A stretch of DNA of 64,000 nt from Streptomyces globisporus (GTDB taxonomy: Bacteria; Actinomycetota; Actinomycetes; Streptomycetales; Streptomycetaceae): positions 744,001 through 808,000 of the forward strand of contig BMTG01000001.1 of assembly GCA_014649555.1 (NCBI GenBank). Direction: 5' to 3'. Positions 18,340-25,748 of the stretch are shown here, piece after piece. A program made the translations under genes and the position numbers. Under the pieces are notes generated by a model. The model searched no databases and was not told the DNA's origin. It saw nothing but the letters and a program-made list of their open reading frames with translations. How positions within the stretch are numbered: the stretch's first letter is position 1; each line of letters begins with the position of its first letter.

Positions 18340-18370
18340 AGGCGGGTTCGACGGCATCGGACCCGCCCTT
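18340..18370. terminator. hairpin between convergent genes
   Basis: GGCGGGTTC and GGACCCGCC form arms around a short GACGGCAT-type loop, followed by a TTTGAG stretch. It sits just after the methylase stop and before the convergent DUF397 gene end, so it may end transcription from both sides. Confidence 0.6.
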
Positions 18371-18386
18371 TGAGCCTGATATCCGG

Positions 18387-18605
18387 TCAATCAGCCAGAC
18401 TATCCGCCTGTATCTCGCCGATAAATCTCTGCCACGCGGCGGCGGCAAAGGTCAACACCGGCCCTGCGAGAGCAGTGGAGTCACGGACCGCGACGCCCGA
18501 GGCAGGTCGAGCGACCTCAACGCAGTCGCCTTGATTCCCGCTGTACGTGCTCTTGAGCCAGCAAAGGTGGGTGAGACTCGCATGGCGTTTTTCGCTGTGA
18601 TCCAA
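18387..18605 (-). CDS. DUF397 family small protein (Scr2/AbaA-orfD-like)
   Basis: A 72-residue DUF397 protein with the family core LCWLKSTYSGNQGDCVEVA, then GVAVRDST and the conserved W-F end (AAAAWQRFIGEI). In Streptomyces such proteins are encoded next to XRE-DUF5753 regulators and are thought to bind and modulate them (WhiJ locus, Scr1/Scr2 pair). The TTG at 18605 is preferred because AAGGGA lies about nine bases upstream. A TTG at 18626 would also work but overlaps the regulator gene by 20 bases. With the first choice the two genes are one base apart, so they are co-transcribed and probably translationally coupled. Confidence 0.85.
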   Translation of the reverse strand: MDHSEKRHASLTHLCWLKSTYSGNQGDCVEVARPASGVAVRDSTALAGPVLTFAAAAWQRFIGEIQADSLAD

Positions 18606-18606
18606 C

Positions 18607-19464
18607 TTACTCAGTTCCCTTCGCAATCCTGATGATCAGGTCGCGCGATGGGCCCGTATCCAACGCCGCCGCTCGCAGAAGGTCGTAGGCGCGACCGTAG
18701 GCGGCCAGGTCCTCGTCGCGTTCCAGGTAGAGGCTACTCGTCAGGGACTCGGCATACACCACGTCGAGATCGCCTCTCACCGGGAACTCCAGGATGACGA
18801 ACGGACCCAACATCCCGATGTGCCCACCTGCGCTGAACGGAAGAACCTGAAGAACGACATGGGGCTGCTCAGCAGCTTCGGCGAGCCGCAACAGCTGCCT
18901 CTCCCTGACTTCATGCGGACCAACCTGCCTGCGCAGGACCGCTTCGTCCACGATGGCCCACATCTTGAGCGGTTCCTCACGCGTCAGCACTGCATTCTGC
19001 CGCGCGAGGCGCACCTCCACCAACGCCCGGACATCTGCCGCGCTGGCCTCTGGTTGCAGTGCCTGAATGGTCGCCCGTGCGTAGTCCGGGGTCTGCAACA
19101 AGCCGGGGATCAGAAGCGTTTGGAAACTCCTCATCGCAACGGCTTCCGCTTCGAAGCCGATGTACGAGGCGTAGCGCTGGGTCAGTACATCACTGTACGG
19201 CTGCCACCAGACGCGCTGCTTGCCCTCACGGGCGAGTGCTCCCAAAGCCTCTCGCTCCTCCTGCGAGCTCACGCCGTACAGGTCCAGCACCTTGGCGATC
19301 TCATGGGCACGCATTCCGCTACGCCCGTTCTCCACACGGCTGAGCTTGGACTGATGCCAGCCCATATTGCTGGAAACCTCCTCCGTGGTGAGTCCTGCGT
19401 GGTCACGCAGTTTGCGCAGCTCCATACCGAGGATGCGGCGTCGAACGGTTGGCCGGGCAGCCAT
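18607..19464 (-). CDS. XRE regulator with DUF5753 domain (Scr1/WhiJ-type)
   Basis: A 285-residue regulator. The helix-turn-helix is at about residues 15-70 (LRKLRDHAGLTTEEVSSNMG, then WHQSKLSRVENGRSGMR), followed by the DUF5753 effector domain (YIGFEAEAVAMRSFQTLLIP, GLLQTPDYARA, then PFSAGGHIGMLGPFVILEFP). The ATG at 19464 is preceded by GGAGGAG. An upstream in-frame start would run through the promoter palindromes and is rejected. The family includes WhiJ, a developmental regulator, and Scr1, described as a toxin-antitoxin-like regulator. The partners are the DUF397 gene behind it and the divergent HATPase gene, the classic three-gene set. Confidence 0.9.
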   Translation of the reverse strand: MAARPTVRRRILGMELRKLRDHAGLTTEEVSSNMGWHQSKLSRVENGRSGMRAHEIAKVLDLYGVSSQEEREALGALAREGKQRVWWQPYSDVLTQRYASYIGFEAEAVAMRSFQTLLIPGLLQTPDYARATIQALQPEASAADVRALVEVRLARQNAVLTREEPLKMWAIVDEAVLRRQVGPHEVRERQLLRLAEAAEQPHVVLQVLPFSAGGHIGMLGPFVILEFPVRGDLDVVYAESLTSSLYLERDEDLAAYGRAYDLLRAAALDTGPSRDLIIRIAKGTE

Positions 19465-19508
19465 GGCTCCTCCTCCTGCTGGTGCGGCACCTTCACCAGT
19501 ACGAGTGA

Positions 19509-19545
19509 AAGTGCATATGCACTTAATCAAATGCCTTGGCACTTT
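19509..19545. promoter_or_regulatory. two palindromic sites in the divergent promoter
   Basis: AAGTGCATATGCACTT at 19509-19524 is a perfect 16-bp palindrome. Seven bases on, AAATGCCTTGGCACTTT (19529-19545) is a related imperfect copy that shares the GCACTT half. They lie between the XRE gene start at 19464 and the HATPase start at 19615. They are probably the operator of the XRE-DUF5753 protein. Confidence 0.65.
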
Positions 19546-19614
19546 GAGGCGCTAGGCACATCCTAGCTGGGACCTGTAGCTCAACGTAGTCAAATCGCTA
19601 CGCCTCAGAAGGAG

Positions 19615-20115
19615 ATGATCAACCTGCTGTACCGCCGGACACTCCACGCAGGAATCACGACCACTCAGCACGCCATCGGCGTCAGGCCCCAAGCCGGCCC
19701 ACCCTGGGGCGACGCCACCCGCACCACCTTCCGTATCCGGGCGGAGGAGCGCTCCGTCCCGTCCGCGCGGCGCTACACCCGGATCTGGCTGGAGGACATC
19801 CAGGGCATCGAGGACGACGGAGCCTGCGAGAGTCTGCTGCTGATCGTCTCCGAGCTGGTGACCAAAGCCGTCGTCCACACCGAGAGCACGTGGATCACCT
19901 GCTACCTCTGGGCCGCCGCCGACCTCCTGCACGTCGAGGTACAGGACCAGGGGACTCGCCTGGCCGGCCCGAACATCCGCTCGGCCACCGCCGACGACGA
20001 GCACGGACGTGGTCTGCTGCTCGTCCAAACGCTCGCCCAGGACTGGGGCATCATCCCCGACCCGGTTGAGGGCCGCTCGGTGTGGGCCGCAGTCCCCTTC
20101 ACCCCAACGCACTGA
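19615..20115 (+). CDS. HATPase (anti-sigma/AbaA-type ATP-binding protein), degenerate N-box
   Basis: A 166-residue GHKL ATPase-like protein of the RsbW/SpoIIAB group that accompanies XRE-DUF5753/DUF397 pairs in Streptomyces. Visible: SELVTKAVVHTE at about residues 83-94, where the family has SELVTNAVRHA, so the Mg-ATP-binding Asn of the N-box is Lys; DQGTR in place of the DxGxG box; and an intact GRGLLLV box. ATP binding may therefore be weak or absent. AAGGAG lies directly against the ATG at 19615, which is unusually close, so the true start is uncertain. It is divergent from the regulator gene across the two palindromes. Confidence 0.8.
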   Translation: MINLLYRRTLHAGITTTQHAIGVRPQAGPPWGDATRTTFRIRAEERSVPSARRYTRIWLEDIQGIEDDGACESLLLIVSELVTKAVVHTESTWITCYLWAAADLLHVEVQDQGTRLAGPNIRSATADDEHGRGLLLVQTLAQDWGIIPDPVEGRSVWAAVPFTPTH

Positions 20116-20200
20116 CCCGGTCTGCGGCCGAGGGCCGGCGAAGCCGAGACCTGCGGCCGAAAACACGTCAACTCGTGCAGGCCACACCGACAATGACGCC

Positions 20201-21589
20201 ATGGTCGCGATCATCAGGTGCACCGAGCAGGAGACGGATCACGTCGAGTTCAAGGAGAAGATGTACCCAGCGGCACGGCGTGAGCGGTGGAGCTGGACCA
20301 TCACCCGTCCACGGGAGTTCTGGCCCAAGGGCAGCCACGTCACACTGATCGCGACGCCGGACGCCAACCAGCAGCCCTGGGTGACCAGACTCGGGATGAC
20401 CAAGCGAGTGCGGCAGGTGTCCGATCTCCAGCAGAAGCTGGAGATCTCCCAGACCACCCTCATCGATCGCCCCGTGCCCCTGGACACCGTCCTCAACTGC
20501 CTCCACGATCGACACCGTCGGCACGTCGTCGCCGAAGGCCAGCAGAAGGAGGCCACGGGCAAAGCCGTGCTCGCGGCACTGATCGAACTGCGGCCCGAGC
20601 TGCGGAACACTCTCCTCTACATCAGCGCCACCGTGGACGGTTATCGAATGCCGGCCGATTCCAAGGCCGGGCAGGCCCTGGCCACACAACGGGATGCGAC
20701 CCTGGCGGTCGCCCGTATGGCGGGCATGAGCATTCCGCAGCTCGCCCAGTGGGACCCGCCAGCGGAACAGCTGTACGACGACAGGCCGCCGCCGGCCTAT
20801 CTGGACCTGCTCTCCAGGACCGCACCCTCGGCCCCTTCCTCACGCACGCGCGAGTCGTCTCCCGCCGAGGAGAACGCCCTGGAGGACCATCTGATCAACC
20901 GCGACACGGAGAACCTGCTGGGCTGGTTCGGCAGCCAGACCGCCCACGTGGCCTGGCGTCAGTTCAAACAGCACGGTCAGACGCTCTTCGTGGCGAACGC
21001 CAACCGGTCGAGCGCCGAGCGGATCTCCGGCGCTGACATCATCTACTACAACGACACCCGGCAGAACCTGGTTCTCGTCCAGTACAAGAAGCTGAACGCC
21101 CGCCGTGGCGGCTACTACTACCCGGACAGTGACCGCAACCTGAACAGGGAGCTGGTACGTCTGCGGGCGATGGACCGCTATGCGGCCCACTTCCGCCGCT
21201 CCGAGGACGATCACCGGCTGAGCCCCGATCCAAGTTGGATAAAACTGTGCCCTCCCGACACTGTGATCCCTCAGGCCGACGTGATGGTGCCGGGTATGTA
21301 CTTCTCCAGGACGCACTTCGAGCGCCTGCGCCAGGATCCGCGACTGCACACGGGCCGAAAGAAGGCGGTCCGGTTCGGATACGCCAACGTCCCGAGCTAT
21401 CTGGACAACACCATGTTCACGCGGCTGGTGGAGACGGGGATGATCGGCACCACCGGGGTGGGCACCGATCTGGTGCGCAGACAGATCACGAGAAGCTACA
21501 AGCTGGGCCACATGGTGATCATGGGAGTGGTCAGCGGTGAGGATGCCCCTCAGTCCGACCGCTACACCCGGCGCAGGCAAGGACGCTAG
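20201..21589 (+). CDS. unknown protein with Mrr-like D...QxK nuclease motif
   Basis: A 462-residue protein I do not recognise. Around residues 277-297 it reads GADIIYYND ... LVLVQYKKLN, with D279 and Q294-Y-K296. This is the spacing and setting (G-x-D on one strand, hydrophobic strand ending QxK) of the Mrr-like branch of the PD-(D/E)XK nucleases, in which Gln replaces the second acid. The N-terminal 200 residues (WTITRPREFWPKGSHVTLIA and on) are unassigned and could recognise DNA or a partner. The ATG at 20201 was chosen as the first start after the HATPase gene; no strong ribosome site precedes it. It is followed 149 bases later by AIPR and McrBC, and is probably part of that system. Confidence 0.7.
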   Translation: MVAIIRCTEQETDHVEFKEKMYPAARRERWSWTITRPREFWPKGSHVTLIATPDANQQPWVTRLGMTKRVRQVSDLQQKLEISQTTLIDRPVPLDTVLNCLHDRHRRHVVAEGQQKEATGKAVLAALIELRPELRNTLLYISATVDGYRMPADSKAGQALATQRDATLAVARMAGMSIPQLAQWDPPAEQLYDDRPPPAYLDLLSRTAPSAPSSRTRESSPAEENALEDHLINRDTENLLGWFGSQTAHVAWRQFKQHGQTLFVANANRSSAERISGADIIYYNDTRQNLVLVQYKKLNARRGGYYYPDSDRNLNRELVRLRAMDRYAAHFRRSEDDHRLSPDPSWIKLCPPDTVIPQADVMVPGMYFSRTHFERLRQDPRLHTGRKKAVRFGYANVPSYLDNTMFTRLVETGMIGTTGVGTDLVRRQITRSYKLGHMVIMGVVSGEDAPQSDRYTRRRQGR

Positions 21590-21738
21590 GCAGGCTTCGA
21601 CCCAGCGGCGATTTCACGCCATCCTGGATGAGCGCCCTCATTCCGGTATCGGCCTGCCCGCAGGGCGCGAGATCATGACCCGGCCGGGACCTGTCTGCCG
21701 CGTTCCGGCACATCCGTGACGGATTCCCGGGGGAAGCA

Positions 21739-23565
21739 TTGGCAAGTCTGCACGAGGCGCTGGACGAGCGGGACGACCTCGACCCGTACGGCGATCCGGT
21801 CAAACGCATGCTCTTCGCGGCGCAGATGGCGTTCGAGGTGGAGGACATCCAGGCGCTGGCGGTGGAGCACCTGGTTCAGGTCCTGCCCGGTGAGGCTCCT
21901 TGTCTGGTTTACGTCGACGAAGAAACCGGGAAGGCGGTGCTGGCCGCCGCGGGTACGGTCGCCCGCGCAGGTCTGCTGGACGCGGACTCGAACGAATCCC
22001 CTCTTTCTCGTGTTTCTGGCATCGCTTCTCTTTCCCACCTCGTTGCCCAGGCACTCTCACTCCCCGGCGCCTCTGCGACAGAGTCTGAACTGCCGAGTGA
22101 GGTAGAAGCAGCCTGTCGGGACTTCGGTGATTCCATGCGCACGGGGGCGGTGCAACGTCTGGAGCTCTGGTACGTACATTCGGGTGCGCCCTCCGCCGTG
22201 GCACAGGCACACCTTCGACGACTGCGGCACATCGCGGAACCGCTGCTGACCGGCCTGGCGGCTGCTTTGCGCATCGAAGACGCCGAGGTGTCGGACCCGC
22301 ACCTCAGCTCCTGGTACGACCGCGAGCACTCACAGATCCAGGTCGAGGACTGGGTCAACATCCCGTGCCCCGAGGGCGGCCCGCTCCCCCAGTCCGGACC
22401 GGGCTGGGACGCCCGCTCACTTTCGGTCAGTGGGGCTTGGCTGAAAGCTCTGGTCACGCAACACGAGGAGAAGCTCTTCTCCGCAAACATCCGGGGCTAT
22501 CTCGGCCGCAACCGTAGCGCCAGCAACATCAATCACGGCATCCAGCAGACGATCGACGACCGTCCTGAGATGTTCTGGCCGTTCAACAACGGCATCACTG
22601 CCTTGGTCCACGAGATCGAACAGGTGAAGGACGGCGTTCTACCCGTACGGGGGCTGTCCATCATCAACGGCGCCCAGACCGTTGGCGTCATCAGCAAGGC
22701 AAGGCCGGAGCAGGCTGAGCGTATTCAAGTCACCGCGCGCTTCATCCGATGCGACGACGCGCAAACCGTGCGGGACATCATCCGGTACAACAACCGTCAG
22801 AACCCCACCTTGGCTGCCGACTACCGCAGCACCGACCCCATCCAGAACCGATTGCGTGAGCAGTTCGACGAGCTCGGGGTGATCGGCTACAACGGCGGTC
22901 GGCGGGGCGGGATCGAGGACGTGATCCGGCGGCCCGGGGAGAACATGATCAGGGCCACTGTGGCCGGTCAGGCGCTGGCTGCATTCCACGGGGACCCGGC
23001 CACGGCCTACCATAGGAAGAACGCCATCTGGGAGGACGACGCCCTCTATGCGGGTGTTTTCCACAAGCGCATCAATGCCCCCCACGTCATCTTTTGTCAT
23101 TCGCTGTACAAGGCGGTCGAACAGCGCGCTCGTCAGCTGTACCAGCTTCCCACTGACGAGAAAACCGCCTTCATCGAAGGTCAGATCGGCTTCCTTCGCG
23201 GCGGAGGTGCAACCTGGCTGCTCATCACCGCCCTGGCAGAGTCGCTGGACACCGTGCTGGGCAGGGCCATCCCCAACCGGTCCGAACTCGCCTTCCGAAA
23301 GCCCGACCCGGAGCAGGCCGTGAAGCACTGGGCGCCGTTGGTGGAACTGGGGCTGGCAGCTGCGCATCACTCACTCGCCAACGCGGTCTCCAGCTCCGGG
23401 AGGTTCCGGGACGAAGCAGTTCGTACAGAAGCTCTCACTGCGTTCCAGGCGATGATGGGCCTGTTCGTCAGCGACCACGGCCCTCGGTGCAAGGCGTTCG
23501 CCGCCCAAGTCTCCCCTCTCGCCGATAACTCGGCAGATACGACCGACCAGAAGGACGAGGCGTGA
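21739..23565 (+). CDS. AIPR family (abortive infection phage resistance) protein
   Basis: A 608-residue AIPR (PF10592-type) protein. The family core is clear at about residues 245-330: FSANIRGYLGRNRSASNI, FWPFNNGIT, then LSIINGAQTVG. AIPR proteins occur in restriction and abortive-infection loci; their biochemical activity is poorly defined. The TTG start at 21739 has GGGGGAAG just upstream. However, the same frame remains protein-like for 20 codons above it (DLSAAFRHIRDGFPGEA) up to a TGA at 21676. An ATG at 21675, one frame off, would join this stretch if one C of a CCC were removed, so a small frameshift near 21678-21681 may have shortened the gene. The stop overlaps the next start (GTGATGA). 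Confidence 0.88.
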   Translation: MASLHEALDERDDLDPYGDPVKRMLFAAQMAFEVEDIQALAVEHLVQVLPGEAPCLVYVDEETGKAVLAAAGTVARAGLLDADSNESPLSRVSGIASLSHLVAQALSLPGASATESELPSEVEAACRDFGDSMRTGAVQRLELWYVHSGAPSAVAQAHLRRLRHIAEPLLTGLAAALRIEDAEVSDPHLSSWYDREHSQIQVEDWVNIPCPEGGPLPQSGPGWDARSLSVSGAWLKALVTQHEEKLFSANIRGYLGRNRSASNINHGIQQTIDDRPEMFWPFNNGITALVHEIEQVKDGVLPVRGLSIINGAQTVGVISKARPEQAERIQVTARFIRCDDAQTVRDIIRYNNRQNPTLAADYRSTDPIQNRLREQFDELGVIGYNGGRRGGIEDVIRRPGENMIRATVAGQALAAFHGDPATAYHRKNAIWEDDALYAGVFHKRINAPHVIFCHSLYKAVEQRARQLYQLPTDEKTAFIEGQIGFLRGGGATWLLITALAESLDTVLGRAIPNRSELAFRKPDPEQAVKHWAPLVELGLAAAHHSLANAVSSSGRFRDEAVRTEALTAFQAMMGLFVSDHGPRCKAFAAQVSPLADNSADTTDQKDEA

Positions 23566-25748
23566 TGACCGGCATCATCGACCGCCGGGGCGCACGGCTG
23601 CTCGCCGCCCTCGACGTACTCGCGGCGAAGCCGGACGGAATGCGCCGACTGGAAGTCTGGGCCGAGGTCGTCGCCCAGGTCCCGCTCGTCGGTGACGAGG
23701 CCGATCCTCAGCGCAACACCACCAAGGGCCAGCACGGCTTCATGTGGGACAGCACCCTGATGACCAAGGCCGGCTGGCTCGCCAAGCGCGACGGCATCTG
23801 GCACCTCACGGGGGTCGGCCGGGCGGTCGTCGCCCGCCGGCCCGACGCGGCGGTCGTACGCGGCGAAGCCGCAGCGGCCTACCGGTACTGGGACGGACAT
23901 CGCGAGAAGTTCCAGGTGGTCGAGGACTTCCTCGGCAGACTGGCGGGCACCGACAGCTGGGTCGCGGCACCTGAGCTGGCCGAGCGCGTCGGTCTGGAGC
24001 CGGACAAGCTCCTGCGATGGATCCAGGGCCAGCAGCCCGACGGCTGGGCGCGGCTGCTCGACCCCGAGGGGTCGATTCCGGACACGATCGGCTCCGACGA
24101 ACGTGAGCGCGCGCTCTGGCAGCAGGAACTGCAGCGCGACGGCATCCAGCTCTCCTCCTTCGGTGAGGCGGAGCACGCGCAGAAGCTGGGCGGCGAGGAC
24201 CTCTCGGCGCTGCTCGACGACCGGGCCGACGGCGATGAGCACCCGGACTCCGAACAGAAGCGCCGTGCCTGGCTGGTACGGGGGTCCGCGGTGCGCGGGG
24301 TCAACATGGTGTCGGAGTGGCTGGCCGAGGGCTACGTCTCCTTGTCGGCCGCCAAGCTGCGGGAACTGCCGTCCGGTGCGGACAAGGAACGCATCCGGGA
24401 AGCGGTGGAGGAGGACTACGGGCACATCTCGTACAACTCCCGCAATCAGAAGGTGCAGGAGTACCACGCCTTCCTGACCCGGATGCGCGCCGGCGACCTG
24501 GTACTGACGACCTCCGGCAACGAGGTGCACCTCGGGATCATCACGGGTGTGCCCGGCTTCGTCGCCAGTGTGGACAGCCGGGCCAACCTGCGTCGTAACG
24601 CCGAGTGGAAGAGTGCCGGACAGCCGCTGGACCTGATCGACGACCTGCCTCCGGGGGTCACCGCCAAGCTCTCCACCCAGCACGACGTGGTGGACCTCAC
24701 CGAGTTCGCCGAGGACTTCGCCCGGCTCACCGGACTGGCCCCCGGCCACGATCCTCACAGGGCACAGGACGAGGCCGAGCCGGAGCCGCCGCGGAGCGAT
24801 CACGAGATCGTTCTGCCCGACGCGACGGAGGACCTCGCCACCCTTCTCCACGTCGACCGGCCTTGGCTGGACCGCTGCGTACGACTGCTGCGGGACCGCC
24901 CGCAGCTGATCCTCTACGGCCCGCCGGGGACCGGTAAGACCTATCTCGCCCAGGCACTCGCAGAACACCTCGCCGGGCGGGAGAACGTCAAGCTCGTCCA
25001 GTTCCACCCCGCGTACAGCTACGAGGACTTCTTCGAGGGCTACCGCCCCGTGCCCGGCAAGGACGGCCACGTCGGCTTCGCCCTCACCCCGGGGCCCTTC
25101 CGCAAACTGGTCGACACTGCCAGGGAGAATCCCGAGCAGGTGTACGTCCTGATCATCGACGAGATCAACCGTGCCAATCTCGCCAAGGTCTTCGGCGAGC
25201 TGTACTTCCTCCTGGAGTACCGGGACAAGGCCGTCGACCTGATGTACTCCTCCGGGGACGACCAGGCGTTCACGCTTCCCCGGAACATCCTCGTCATCGG
25301 CACCATGAACACGGCCGACCGCTCCATCGCCCTGGTGGACACGGCCATGCGTCGCCGGTTCGCGTTTCTTCTGCTGCATCCGGAGGAGGAGCCCACCCGG
25401 TCGGTACTCCCGCGCTGGCTCAAGGAGAAGGGGTACGACGGGGAGACCGCCGGCCTTCTCTCCGAACTCAACTCGCTCATCGCGGACCGGGACTTCGCCA
25501 TCGGCCCCTCGTACCTGATGCGCCCGGCCGTCCATGACGATCCCGACGGCCTCGCCTGGACCTGGGACACCGCGATCCTGCCGCTGCTGGAGGAGTACCA
25601 CTACGGCGAGGACGGAGTGGACGTACCGAAACGGTACGGACTCGACAGCATCCGCGCCCGCGTCAAGAAGGCCCGACGCGTGCCGCGGGCGGCCGGCGGG
25701 GAGGACGACGCCCAGGACACCGGCGAGCCCGCCGCCCCGAACCCGTGA
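23562..25748 (+). CDS. mcrB: McrB-type AAA+ GTPase with Mrr_N-like and EVE/PUA-like domains
   Basis: Motor/GTPase subunit of a modification-dependent McrBC restriction enzyme, 728 residues. An Mrr_N-like winged helix occupies about residues 15-90 (HGFMWDSTLMTKAGWLAKRD). An EVE/PUA-like reader fold at about 245-390 includes AFLTRMRAGDLVLTTSGNEV. The AAA+ domain has Walker A GPPGTGKT at 453-460, IIDEINRANLAKV as Walker B, and the McrB signature MNTADRS at 582-588. EVE-like domains in McrB relatives read modified cytosines, so the target is probably modified phage DNA (inference). Starts at GTG 23562 or ATG 23565, both in frame; it overlaps the AIPR stop. The end overlaps mcrC by four bases. Confidence 0.92.
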   Translation: MMTGIIDRRGARLLAALDVLAAKPDGMRRLEVWAEVVAQVPLVGDEADPQRNTTKGQHGFMWDSTLMTKAGWLAKRDGIWHLTGVGRAVVARRPDAAVVRGEAAAAYRYWDGHREKFQVVEDFLGRLAGTDSWVAAPELAERVGLEPDKLLRWIQGQQPDGWARLLDPEGSIPDTIGSDERERALWQQELQRDGIQLSSFGEAEHAQKLGGEDLSALLDDRADGDEHPDSEQKRRAWLVRGSAVRGVNMVSEWLAEGYVSLSAAKLRELPSGADKERIREAVEEDYGHISYNSRNQKVQEYHAFLTRMRAGDLVLTTSGNEVHLGIITGVPGFVASVDSRANLRRNAEWKSAGQPLDLIDDLPPGVTAKLSTQHDVVDLTEFAEDFARLTGLAPGHDPHRAQDEAEPEPPRSDHEIVLPDATEDLATLLHVDRPWLDRCVRLLRDRPQLILYGPPGTGKTYLAQALAEHLAGRENVKLVQFHPAYSYEDFFEGYRPVPGKDGHVGFALTPGPFRKLVDTARENPEQVYVLIIDEINRANLAKVFGELYFLLEYRDKAVDLMYSSGDDQAFTLPRNILVIGTMNTADRSIALVDTAMRRRFAFLLLHPEEEPTRSVLPRWLKEKGYDGETAGLLSELNSLIADRDFAIGPSYLMRPAVHDDPDGLAWTWDTAILPLLEEYHYGEDGVDVPKRYGLDSIRARVKKARRVPRAAGGEDDAQDTGEPAAPNP

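Noticed and set aside
18820-19566. 248-codon plus-strand frame opposite the XRE-DUF5753 gene
   Set aside because: Antisense of a clear helix-turn-helix regulator; it would also read through the palindromic operator.
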